The position numbers and the translations under genes were made by a program. Below the pieces are notes generated by a model. The model worked only from the letters and a program-made list of their open reading frames with translations. It did no database searches and was not told the origin of the DNA. A stretch of DNA of 64,000 bases from a virus, in IMG/VR virus record IMGVR_UViG_3300032516_002690, positions 1-64,000 of that record. One strand, 5' to 3'. Positions 7,637 to 15,228 of this stretch are shown here, one piece after another (the first letter of the stretch is position 1; every line of letters starts with the position of its first letter).

Positions 7637-8566
7637 TCAGGGAATGTCGACGCGGCACATCGCGGCAGTATTGCCGATACCGATGCCGGGAGCCGCGTAG
7701 CTGTGGAAGAAGATCATATCCGCTTCCTGCTTGATGAACAAGGTCGCATCCTGCAAGAGGAAGAAGTTTCCGAGGAAATTCTCAGGCGCGAACATGTAAA
7801 TCGAGTGCGTTCCGCCGCCCTGCGCGGTGAGAATGTCGGTCTTGATCGTAGTGACGACCGGAATTCCGTAAAGGCGCTCTTCCTTCTCAATACCATCACG
7901 GTAATGCGCCGAGGCAATATCATTGCCTACGTCAGTTGCCGGAAGGTCGAGTGCTTCGTAGTACGTGTTCTTGGTCATGAGCACCTTGCCGATAGGCAAG
8001 CGACGACTCACGAGGTTTTGAAAACCTCCCTTGAACGCACTGGAGTTGAAGCCTGTTGCGGCAACAACCTGCGATGGCGCAGCGGTGAGAATCGCATTTA
8101 CCGTGCCCAGGAACTTGGTGTCTTCCTGATCCGCCATGTCCTTCACAGAGTTATCCGAAAGGATCTTTCGGATATCATTCTGATAGGTCATGAGCTCGAA
8201 CTTGCTCTTGCGGAAGCGCGCCGACTCGGTCTTACCGAAGCGGACGGCATAACGCGGACCGCGGAAAAGCGTACGGACGCCGGTTCCGTAGAAGGGCACG
8301 AACGTCGCAACGGAGTCAGGCTCCTTCTCGACGATTTTCTTCGGCTGATCAGTATCCTCGTCACGGTCGATCTCGTCGTCCGCAAGGAGAATCGGCGGCA
8401 GAACTTCGCGCACGAACGCCTCTTGGCGCATCTTGGTGCGAAGGAAGGCAGAGCCTTCTTCTGTTGCCTCTTTAACACGGCCCTGTTCCAGCTTGCGAAC
8501 GAAGTTCGAGTTAATGAACTGTGCCGAGACCTTTTCTGTCTCTGTACGATATGATGCGTTAGCCAT
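7637..8566 (-). CDS. Probable major capsid protein (HK97-fold)
   Basis: 309 residues. The length, the position (after the protease-like and decoration genes, before a strong terminator), the strong GGAG ribosome site and a codon choice more GC-rich than its neighbours all fit the most abundant virion protein. The layout agrees with HK97-type capsid proteins: a polar N-arm and E-loop region rich in acidic residues (about 60-85), a long helix (FLGTVNAILTAA), and a C-terminal P-domain with ...GIPVVTTIK and FFLLQDATLFIKQEADMIFF, a pattern commonly seen near the C-terminus of phage capsid proteins. No N-terminal delta domain of the long HK97 type is present. A separate scaffold is therefore expected among the upstream acidic proteins. 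Confidence 0.7.
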   Translation of the reverse strand: MANASYRTETEKVSAQFINSNFVRKLEQGRVKEATEEGSAFLRTKMRQEAFVREVLPPILLADDEIDRDEDTDQPKKIVEKEPDSVATFVPFYGTGVRTLFRGPRYAVRFGKTESARFRKSKFELMTYQNDIRKILSDNSVKDMADQEDTKFLGTVNAILTAAPSQVVAATGFNSSAFKGGFQNLVSRRLPIGKVLMTKNTYYEALDLPATDVGNDIASAHYRDGIEKEERLYGIPVVTTIKTDILTAQGGGTHSIYMFAPENFLGNFFLLQDATLFIKQEADMIFFHSYAAPGIGIGNTAAMCRVDIP

Positions 8567-8607
8567 TTATTTGCTCCGTGTCCGTACTTAGCGGCCGAGG
8601 TTAAAGC

Positions 8608-9075
8608 TTAGAGGTCCATTTCAACAACAATGGTACCGTCAGTTGCCACGTTGTTGGCCAAGACCGTACCGATTTGGTGCGTCGTTGCCGTTGCGCCGTG
8701 GTCGCTCAACAGGCCGTTGCTGTACGTGACTTTCCCGTTGATGGGGAAAGACTGCGCGGTATTAAGCTTGTCGGACTTAACCGTAAGCTTACCGCGGAGA
8801 CAAACGACCTTCTCAACGAAGACCGTCGAGGTGTCCACGCCGTTACCTTCGAGCACGATGTACACAAGCGTGGGGTTGGCGGTGCCCAGCGCAACGCTGG
8901 CGGGGGACGTGGCGACGTTTACTTCGCCGCTCGTATTCATACTGACGATGTAGCCGGGAAGAAGCGTGACAGGCACGCCCATAACCTTGACCGGAGGAAG
9001 AGACTGGTCGATGCCAGCATCGCCGCCCGGTTCCCAACCGCGAAGAACGTCAAACTTATCATTGAGACTTGCCAT
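8608..9075 (-). CDS. Probable capsid decoration protein
   Basis: 155 residues, rich in beta strands (GYIVSMNTSGEVNVATSP, TNPTLVYIVLEGNGVDTS, FVEKVVCLRGKLTV), with few charged helices. It lies directly before the major capsid gene and has a very strong ribosome site (GAGGAGAG). Small beta-barrel or beta-tulip proteins in this position usually trim the outer capsid surface or stabilise the threefold sites. The call rests on position, size and strand pattern; no diagnostic motif was seen. Confidence 0.55.
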   Translation of the reverse strand: MASLNDKFDVLRGWEPGGDAGIDQSLPPVKVMGVPVTLLPGYIVSMNTSGEVNVATSPASVALGTANPTLVYIVLEGNGVDTSTVFVEKVVCLRGKLTVKSDKLNTAQSFPINGKVTYSNGLLSDHGATATTHQIGTVLANNVATDGTIVVEMDL

Positions 9076-9094
9076 TGGAATCTCTCCTCAGCCT

Positions 9095-9457
9095 TTAATC
9101 GTTGACAATCCAGTCAAGGAAACGTTTCTCTGAATGATCGGCCGCTTCCTTGATGGTGCGCGGGGCCGGGTCACTATCCAAGTCTGCCGACCGCCCAAGG
9201 GCAACAGGAGACTCGTTATTATTTTTGGCAACCTTGAGTAAATGATCAAGGGCATTCGCATCTAAGCCTGCTAATTTGTTTCGCAGGTCATCTGGGATGC
9301 TCTCACCGGTAGACGCTTCGTAGCGCTCGGCGAGCTTTGCAATGCGCGCATCGCGTTCAGCACGGACGTTCGCAGTCTTCTTGAGCTCAACCTCATCAAT
9401 GTAGTCTGCAACCGCAAACAACATTTCGGCGAGCTTAGCGCTACTCAGCTTTTTCAC
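9095..9457 (-). CDS. Hypothetical small head-cluster protein
   Basis: 120 residues, not recognised. It begins MKKLSSAKLAEMLFAVADYI, is mainly helical (KLAERYEASTG, LRNKLAGLDANALDHLLKVAK), and is charged. It overlaps the upstream acidic protein by four bases (ATGA type). Position between a probable scaffold-like protein and the decoration gene suggests a role in head assembly. Confidence 0.5.
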   Translation of the reverse strand: MKKLSSAKLAEMLFAVADYIDEVELKKTANVRAERDARIAKLAERYEASTGESIPDDLRNKLAGLDANALDHLLKVAKNNNESPVALGRSADLDSDPAPRTIKEAADHSEKRFLDWIVND

Positions 9458-10206
9458 TTTGACCCTCCAGTGAGGTGCTTAAGGGCAGTTGCCGCGTGGA
9501 GCATATTAGCGGCCTTTAGCATGCGAATTTGCTTAAAGCGCTTATCGTTGTCGCGAATATACGCTGCAATTTTTCGAATTTCGGAAGCAGTCTTGCCCGC
9601 AAAACTCGGCGGTGCTTTTGACTCGCCCTTTTCAGAGTCGGAGTCATCGTCATCATCGTCAGAGTCTTTATGCTTTTTAGGCTTGGGACCATCACCGTCG
9701 CCATCGGTATCGCCGCCCGCATCTCCATCATTATCTGGATCTTGCGGATTAATACCGGGAGGCATCGCACCCATTGACGGGTCGCCTTCCATGGGCGCAG
9801 CTTGCATAGACGGATCCATGCCGGGATCCCCACCCATCGGACCAGCTTGCATAGACGGGTCGCCACCCATCGGCGCAGCTTGCATGGACGGATCCATACC
9901 CGCACCGTCATCGCCACCATCATCTTGCTGAGCAAGAAGCTGTTGCAGCAATTCAGGGTTATTTTGGAGTTCTTCCAATAATTGCTGGACTTCTTGGTCT
10001 TGCATCAATGCTTCAAGATCGTCATCAGAGACGTCATCCTGATCTGGCATTTGCTGCAAGTCTTCGGCGAACTTACGCAATTCACGCGCTGCCGCAGAAG
10101 TTCTAACCTTCGTCGACTTCGCGGAAGCAGTCTTCGTCACGGACGCGGTTTTCACCGACGCCATGACTTGGTCTGCTAATTCGCCGATGTCTACGTAGCG
10201 GCTCAT
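9454..10206 (-). CDS. Acidic, repeat-containing head-cluster protein (possible scaffold)
   Basis: 250 residues. The N-terminus (about 15-40) has KTASVTKTASAKSTK repeats, then a highly acidic helical stretch (about 45-90, DDVSDDDLEALMQDQEVQQLLEELQ split by Gln/Leu), then imperfect repeats of DPSMQAAPMGG (about 105-145), an Asp/Gly run, and a basic C-terminal helix (AAYIRDNDKRFKQIRMLKAA). Acidic, disordered proteins upstream of the capsid gene often act as scaffolds in procapsid assembly and are cut by the prohead protease. That role is inferred from composition and position. It overlaps both neighbours by four bases. Confidence 0.5.
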   Translation of the reverse strand: MSRYVDIGELADQVMASVKTASVTKTASAKSTKVRTSAAARELRKFAEDLQQMPDQDDVSDDDLEALMQDQEVQQLLEELQNNPELLQQLLAQQDDGGDDGAGMDPSMQAAPMGGDPSMQAGPMGGDPGMDPSMQAAPMEGDPSMGAMPPGINPQDPDNDGDAGGDTDGDGDGPKPKKHKDSDDDDDDSDSEKGESKAPPSFAGKTASEIRKIAAYIRDNDKRFKQIRMLKAANMLHAATALKHLTGGSK

Positions 10207-10748
10207 TTTGCAGTACGCGCCTGTTGGATAATGGCGCTAGCCGTCTGTTGTCCGATGTAATGCACGTCGGCGGCAATCTTGTGTACTGCCTTGAGCTGAT
10301 CGTTGTAGCCCGCTTCGTATTCGGCAGCGGCTTTTTTCTCCATGTCTTGCACGGCCTGCGCGTACGCAGCTTGCGCGACTTTCTGGAGTTGGGCAGGATC
10401 TGCACCGACCGCAGCAACTTTGATTTCTCCGAGCGCTGCATCGTACTGCGCAAAGCGCTCCATAAATCCATCAGCCAAAGCCGCGCCCATATGCTGCGCT
10501 TGCTTGATGAGCTGAGATTCCTCGGCTTGCTGTGCTTCAGCAGCCATCTTCTCCAGCGACGCTTTCGGCGTGGGCGCCGCAGCTGCCGCAGTCTTTACCG
10601 AACGGGTCACCGCGCGGACCGTAGAGAGCATGCGCGCAGACGCGTCGGGCTCAGGCGTACTAGGCGCGGAGGCTGTCTTTTCCGTGATGCCGGCGTCAGC
10701 GGCAGACATACGGGATAAAATTCGCGCGAAAGCATTCTCTTCAGCCAT
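10203..10748 (-). CDS. Hypothetical Ala-rich helical head-cluster protein
   Basis: 181 residues from the ATG at 10748, which has a good GAGGGA ribosome site; an upstream GTG four codons earlier is less likely. The protein is Ala/Gln/Lys-rich and should be mostly helical or coiled coil (PKASLEKMAAEAQQAEESQLIKQAQ, LQKVAQAAYAQAVQDMEKKAAAEYEAG split). It contains several K-(T/V)-A steps (EKTASAP, SVKTAAAAA). Composition and position resemble scaffold or internal head proteins. No named family recognised. Confidence 0.45.
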   Translation of the reverse strand: MAEENAFARILSRMSAADAGITEKTASAPSTPEPDASARMLSTVRAVTRSVKTAAAAAPTPKASLEKMAAEAQQAEESQLIKQAQHMGAALADGFMERFAQYDAALGEIKVAAVGADPAQLQKVAQAAYAQAVQDMEKKAAAEYEAGYNDQLKAVHKIAADVHYIGQQTASAIIQQARTAK

Positions 10749-10807
10749 TGGTTCCCTCACAGGGTTTCAGTGTGAATCTTAGTTGTGTATCTGAGCCAAT
10801 ACAAGCT

Positions 10808-12670
10808 TTATTCGGAGCGCCTTAATATCGAATCTCCGAGAGCCTGAGTTACCTTATCGAAATCTAGTGTAGGCCCTAGGTAGGGGCTCAGTTCATCCTG
10901 CACTTCAGCACTCTTTAGCTGCTGCATAAAGCGCGAAGTATACGCGGCGTCTAGTTTTGTAGGACGTTCATTAGCACGCTTTACTACGTATGCGAACGCG
11001 GTATTTACGGCAGCGCCCATCTTTTGTACCGGAGCCATCTCGGTCCATCCAGAAATAGTCTCACCTTGATCTGTTACAATTTTAGGGCCGGAGATAGGCG
11101 TGGGACCCGTAAGCTTTTTAGCTCCGAGTAAACCAAGACCCGCGCCGACAGCACCTGTGGCAAGGCGCATCGGTCGGGGTACGCGAGAACTATTACGCGC
11201 TGCGTATGCTGCACCGCCCAAGAGCGCACCGCTACCCAACAAAGCACCGCCCGTTACGGCCTTGTCCTTGAGCCCCTGGTTGATGAGCTGGTCATGCGTC
11301 TTTTGAACAGTACCGTAGTTTGTGCTGTACTGTCCGCCGGTATTTGGGTCCGTCCAAGATAATGTATCGGTCAACGGACGCTCAGCGTGGAACGTCGCAT
11401 GTCCGGGCATCCGACGTTGCAGATAATCCGAAGTTGGAGAAGCGGTAAAGCCGAGTTTAGTGTACAAATCGGCATTGAATATCGGCGCGTCTAACCCAGC
11501 TTCTTTGACTACGGTGTCGTAGAAACGCGGGTAGCGCTGAAACATCTCGTATATAAGGCCGAGATGGTCATTTGCCGACTTCAATACTTTATCAGGGACA
11601 CCTGTTTTTGTTTCAGGCGCCAGCTTGCTGATAAAATACTGCATGATCTCTTTAATACCCAACGGGAAGTCTAGCGGGTCTGCAGTCCCTGCAACTTCCG
11701 AGGGTTTGTAATTGATCATGATGCTTACAGACGCGGTGTCCGTAGGCTTATCGGAATCACGCTGCTTGGTCTTTATGTATTTCTCTACAAGCGACGCGTC
11801 ATTTCTATCTAGGTTAGACACGGACAAAGCAGGCTCACCCTGCAGTATTTTCTCAATATCCGCAGCCTTACCGAGGTCCGCAGCTTTCTGCTGCAGATCA
11901 GTAACCAATTCGCCGAGCTCATAGCCGCCGAGCTTGAGTTCGTAAGGGTGCTCTTTAGCAACCTTTTTCATCATGTAGCCGGTGCGGTCAGCAGGACGGA
12001 GAACCCAAGAACTGTCAAAGAAATCTGGGCTAGGATTCAGAGCAGAATTCTGAATACCGCTATGCGGGTCGATTTTAGACATCGCGTACTTAAGGTGCTC
12101 ACAATAACTCGCCCTAGTTTTAGCACGGTTACCGCAATTACTGCAAACGTCGTATTTGATTCGACAGCCCATGCTGGTGGCGGGATATTCACCGCTGGCA
12201 ATCTTTTCTATAAGGTGCGGCGCTTTCGCATTGTCGAAATCCTGCAACACTTCTACGCGGTGCATGTGAGGGTTCCAGAAAGCTTTCTTAACTTTACCAA
12301 TAGCTTTACTAGGATCACCGTTCACGTGATGTTCAAATACATGCGCTTTATCGTAAGACTGATAGTGCTTAGTAAGCACTTCATCCGGTTCAATCTTACC
12401 CTTGACAGGCTTAGATGGAAAACCGTCACCATTACGATTAGCGCCGTAGGTCTCGTTGTCGCCAAGACCAATCACAAGCACAATAGTTTTACCCGGCTCG
12501 GGAGCTACATTTTTTATGTAGTCGAGCGCGGGGCTGTGCGTGCTAGCAATTTTATGCAGTGACGTGGCTTCCTTTAATAATCGTCCATTACGACCCCATG
12601 AAGACACCAACTGTACTGTTGGTTCTCCGGTGGAGAAGTGGTCGTCTAGGAGGATTATCTTGGAAGACAT
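10808..12670 (-). CDS. Prohead-protease-like protein with long C-terminal extension
   Basis: 620 residues from the ATG at 12670, which overlaps the stop of the upstream gene (ATGA). Residues 1 to about 230 resemble prohead maturation proteases: NRNGDGF, the His region HVFEHHVN, a strand pair ending HRVEVLQDFDN, and a Ser in ATSMGC. A Cys cluster (CSNCGNR and later C near YCEHL) follows, unusual for the family, and could bind zinc. The remaining 390 residues are not protease-like and include a glycine-rich hydrophobic region (about 490-530, ALLGSGALLGGAAYAA). I infer that the enzyme cleaves scaffold and capsid N-termini during head maturation, and that the extension is a virion or scaffold part. 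Confidence 0.6.
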   Translation of the reverse strand: MSSKIILLDDHFSTGEPTVQLVSSWGRNGRLLKEATSLHKIASTHSPALDYIKNVAPEPGKTIVLVIGLGDNETYGANRNGDGFPSKPVKGKIEPDEVLTKHYQSYDKAHVFEHHVNGDPSKAIGKVKKAFWNPHMHRVEVLQDFDNAKAPHLIEKIASGEYPATSMGCRIKYDVCSNCGNRAKTRASYCEHLKYAMSKIDPHSGIQNSALNPSPDFFDSSWVLRPADRTGYMMKKVAKEHPYELKLGGYELGELVTDLQQKAADLGKAADIEKILQGEPALSVSNLDRNDASLVEKYIKTKQRDSDKPTDTASVSIMINYKPSEVAGTADPLDFPLGIKEIMQYFISKLAPETKTGVPDKVLKSANDHLGLIYEMFQRYPRFYDTVVKEAGLDAPIFNADLYTKLGFTASPTSDYLQRRMPGHATFHAERPLTDTLSWTDPNTGGQYSTNYGTVQKTHDQLINQGLKDKAVTGGALLGSGALLGGAAYAARNSSRVPRPMRLATGAVGAGLGLLGAKKLTGPTPISGPKIVTDQGETISGWTEMAPVQKMGAAVNTAFAYVVKRANERPTKLDAAYTSRFMQQLKSAEVQDELSPYLGPTLDFDKVTQALGDSILRRSE

Positions 12671-13152
12671 CACGGACCCGTAGGTAGACGGCCCATGGCC
12701 GGCAACTCAGGAATAGTCTTAGGGCTAAACGTATTAGCCGCTTGATCGACACCGCTAAACATGCCGGGGCGCCCACGATTCATGGCACCGCCTAATTGTC
12801 GCCCTGCCATGTTCTGGTCGGGCATCTGCATTTGCTTGAGCAGGCCTAACAGAGCCTGAGTACGCGCAGGGTTAGGCTTTGCAGTACTAGGCATTGGCAA
12901 AATGCTCGCCTGCTTACGTGGAGCCATTGCACCTAAACCCTCTGCAATTTTCTTAAACTTGTAGTGGGTAGACAGCATTTGCTGTCCTAGCGTTTGACTC
13001 GCTGTCTTTACGTTTAGAGCAGGCATGCCGTACATGGCTGCAGTTGCCCGGTGTAGACCTGCGATTTTAACCTTGTCCATGACGTGGACAAGACGCCGAT
13101 TAATCGGCAAATCCGCAGTGGCGAGCTTTTGCATTAATGTGTCGTAATTCAT
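12670..13152 (-). CDS. Hypothetical head-cluster protein
   Basis: 160 residues from ATG at 13152 (a TTG two codons earlier is less likely). Not recognised. N-terminal half is basic and helical (INRRLVHVMDKVKIAGLHRA), with a NVKTASQTLGQQ segment. The C-terminal half is Pro/Gly/Met-rich (LKQMQMPDQNMAGRQLGGAM) and looks disordered. The gene overlaps the protease-like gene by one base and abuts its upstream neighbour, so it belongs to the same translational chain. Confidence 0.45.
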   Translation of the reverse strand: MNYDTLMQKLATADLPINRRLVHVMDKVKIAGLHRATAAMYGMPALNVKTASQTLGQQMLSTHYKFKKIAEGLGAMAPRKQASILPMPSTAKPNPARTQALLGLLKQMQMPDQNMAGRQLGGAMNRGRPGMFSGVDQAANTFSPKTIPELPAMGRLPTGP

Positions 13153-13154
13153 GG

Positions 13155-13739
13155 TCAACCCATTCCGCCAGCGCGTGCAGCTGACTGCTCTGCATCCGTA
13201 AGCGTCTTTATTGTGCCGTAGTCAGGAGTCGCGCCGTGTAGCGCTGATAGACGCAAGAAGCTACGCGCGACGCTCGGGTCTGAGGCTAGGTGTGGCGCAA
13301 ATCGCTTCATTGTATTATATGAAGCCTGCATGATTGCAGGATCGGCTTTAGCAAGTATCGGATCTTCACCCAAAGATGAAAATACTTGGTCATGCATAGG
13401 GGACAAGCCCTTAAGAGCATTCGTACGGAATTTCTGCTCACCAGACAATTGACCCATCTGCTTGCGTTCAGCTTCGAGGCGATCGGACGTTTGGTCAACG
13501 CTATCTAGCGCTTTACCGACACCCCACGCACCCGCACCGAGAGCAGCACCACTCCCTACATTTTTAACAATGTCGGGCAACACACTTCCCCATTGACTTT
13601 TGGGCGCGTGCTCAGCTGCATCAGCTGCAGCGCCAAGCATACCTGCTTGTTTAAACAACGCGCGAGGAATTAGCTTGAATGCTGCACGCTTAGCAGGCGA
13701 CGCTGCAATCTTTGCGACAGTCTCGTCAAATCGGCTCAT
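13155..13739 (-). CDS. Hypothetical head-cluster protein with Gly-rich helix
   Basis: 194 residues, starting with an ATGA overlap with the upstream gene. Basic N-terminus (VAKIAASPAKRAAFKLIPRA), a short glycine-rich, membrane-like stretch (about 60-80, GSGAALGAGAWGVGKAL), then a helical C-terminal half. Similar glycine-rich stretches occur in the neighbouring 620- and 1156-residue proteins. This could mark proteins ejected with DNA, but I see no definite family. Confidence 0.45.
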   Translation of the reverse strand: MSRFDETVAKIAASPAKRAAFKLIPRALFKQAGMLGAAADAAEHAPKSQWGSVLPDIVKNVGSGAALGAGAWGVGKALDSVDQTSDRLEAERKQMGQLSGEQKFRTNALKGLSPMHDQVFSSLGEDPILAKADPAIMQASYNTMKRFAPHLASDPSVARSFLRLSALHGATPDYGTIKTLTDAEQSAARAGGMG

Positions 13740-14509
13740 GACAGCGCCTCCAGCTTGGCGATACCTGCAGCAATTGTTGCAACTTTTTCAGACTGCGCAA
13801 CAGCGTCAGCCAGCAGTGAATATTCGAAAGCGCTGTCGTCAACAAAACCCGCAGTCTTTTGCAGAGTTTCGAAATTGTACGTCATAGCAGGCATGCGCAT
13901 GCTGCGACGCAATTCGGTCAACAGCGGCGCTACACGTTCACCATGCAGCGCAGCAGCGTTCTTCTCGAACGTAGAAAAAGGTACGTCTTGGTAAATACGT
14001 GCAAAGCGACGCTTGAGCGTCTGAAGCGTATCGCCGTAAACCATTTCACTCGCCATCTTTTCGTGACGGAGATGGTCGAGGGTTTTACGCACAGTACGTC
14101 GATCTACTTCGCGATTAGGCGTAGCTGTCGGACGTTCTTCAAACGCTACTTTGGTCATCTCAGGGGTTTCGTCTTCTTCGCGAAGCGAACGATACTCTGA
14201 GAAATAAGCCACGTCGTCAGCAGGCGTTGCCACGGCAGCTTCTTTGATATTGTCGGCAAATACCTGATCTGCATCAGCGACATCGAATTCAACAATACGA
14301 TCTGAAGCGGTCTTGTCTTTCGACTGGAATAGCTTATTGAACGTCGTATTGTTGGAGCTCTCGCAGAGCCTACGGACTTGCTCTTGCGACATATCCATAG
14401 ACGACGCCAGCTTGCGAATGCTGTTGTTCAGCGGTATTTTCTGTTGGACTAGATCGTCAGAAATGGCTTCAGCCATTTTCTTGTAATCGTTTTCAGTAAT
14501 ATGTGCCAT
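13736..14509 (-). CDS. Hypothetical charged helical head-cluster protein
   Basis: 257 residues, not recognised. Mostly charged helices (ENDYKKMAEAISDDLVQQK, REVDRRTVRKTLDHLRHEKM), with no cysteine-rich or catalytic motif. The early segment KLASSMDMSQEQVRRLCESSN resembles a helix-turn-helix-like pattern, but this is weak. It overlaps both neighbours (four bases downstream, one base upstream), so the genes are translationally coupled. Probably a structural or assembly protein. Confidence 0.45.
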   Translation of the reverse strand: MAHITENDYKKMAEAISDDLVQQKIPLNNSIRKLASSMDMSQEQVRRLCESSNNTTFNKLFQSKDKTASDRIVEFDVADADQVFADNIKEAAVATPADDVAYFSEYRSLREEDETPEMTKVAFEERPTATPNREVDRRTVRKTLDHLRHEKMASEMVYGDTLQTLKRRFARIYQDVPFSTFEKNAAALHGERVAPLLTELRRSMRMPAMTYNFETLQKTAGFVDDSAFEYSLLADAVAQSEKVATIAAGIAKLEALS

Positions 14510-15228
14510 CAGTGCACCACCTTATCCGCGCCGAGGTCCTCGACAGTACGGTTACCGCGCGTTTCTTCAAACTTGATGTGAAGACTCTCGGCGTCCTCAT
14601 CACGTAGGTTGTCGTTACCGAGGATAGCTCGGGCGCACTCCACTGAGATTTTAGCGTACTTCGCGGCTTCGCGGGCCAGCTTGCCTGTAATCAGTTGACC
14701 GCGATGCTCCATCGAGCGGAAGTACGCATCGGTCATGATCGTCTTGATGACGTCCTGCGCAGGAACTTCACCCTTATTACGACAGAATTGCCACTGCAAG
14801 GCGCCGAGACCTTGGTGGTACGCAATTCGGTAGTACGCTTTGTACGGGTGATCTTCAGGAATTTCCTGCATGAACACGATGAGCTCAAGCTCAGTACGAA
14901 ATACCTGCGTGTCGAAGAAGATGTGCCTGTAGAAGCTCACTTCTTCGGGCGGCATCGATAGAGCTTCCGCTACTGAGAAGTCATTCTTAGAGGCTATTAA
15001 AAAAGACTCTAAAATACTGCGGATAGAATCCGTTCTGAATACCAGAATGGGATAATTAACTAGCGTATCTACAGTCTGGCTGGCGTGCCACGGCCGCAAT
15101 GGACAGATTTTATTTAAAGCTTCCGCGCCATGAAACGCTACGTACAGAGACCGCTCACTGTCGGTGTCTGGTACGCAGCGCTTCTGCGCAAAGGCTTCGT
15201 ATCGGTGACGCGGATTAGGCGATCGCAT
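14509..15228 (-). CDS. Hypothetical late protein
   Basis: 239 residues with an even mix of helices, many aromatic residues, and a globular look (PWHASQTVDTLVNYPILVFR, FYRHIFFDTQVFRTELELIV, YKAYYRIAYHQGLGALQWQF). It does not show the disorder of its neighbours. No family recognised. It overlaps the end of the 1156-residue protein gene by 14 bases and the next gene by one, so it is part of the late operon. A head-assembly or packaging role is possible. Confidence 0.45.
   Translation of the reverse strand: MRSPNPRHRYEAFAQKRCVPDTDSERSLYVAFHGAEALNKICPLRPWHASQTVDTLVNYPILVFRTDSIRSILESFLIASKNDFSVAEALSMPPEEVSFYRHIFFDTQVFRTELELIVFMQEIPEDHPYKAYYRIAYHQGLGALQWQFCRNKGEVPAQDVIKTIMTDAYFRSMEHRGQLITGKLAREAAKYAKISVECARAILGNDNLRDEDAESLHIKFEETRGNRTVEDLGADKVVH

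Noticed and set aside
7619-8554. 311-codon plus-strand frame opposite the major capsid gene
   Set aside because: Fully antisense to a well-supported gene, no promoter or ribosome site; explained by codon bias of the capsid gene.
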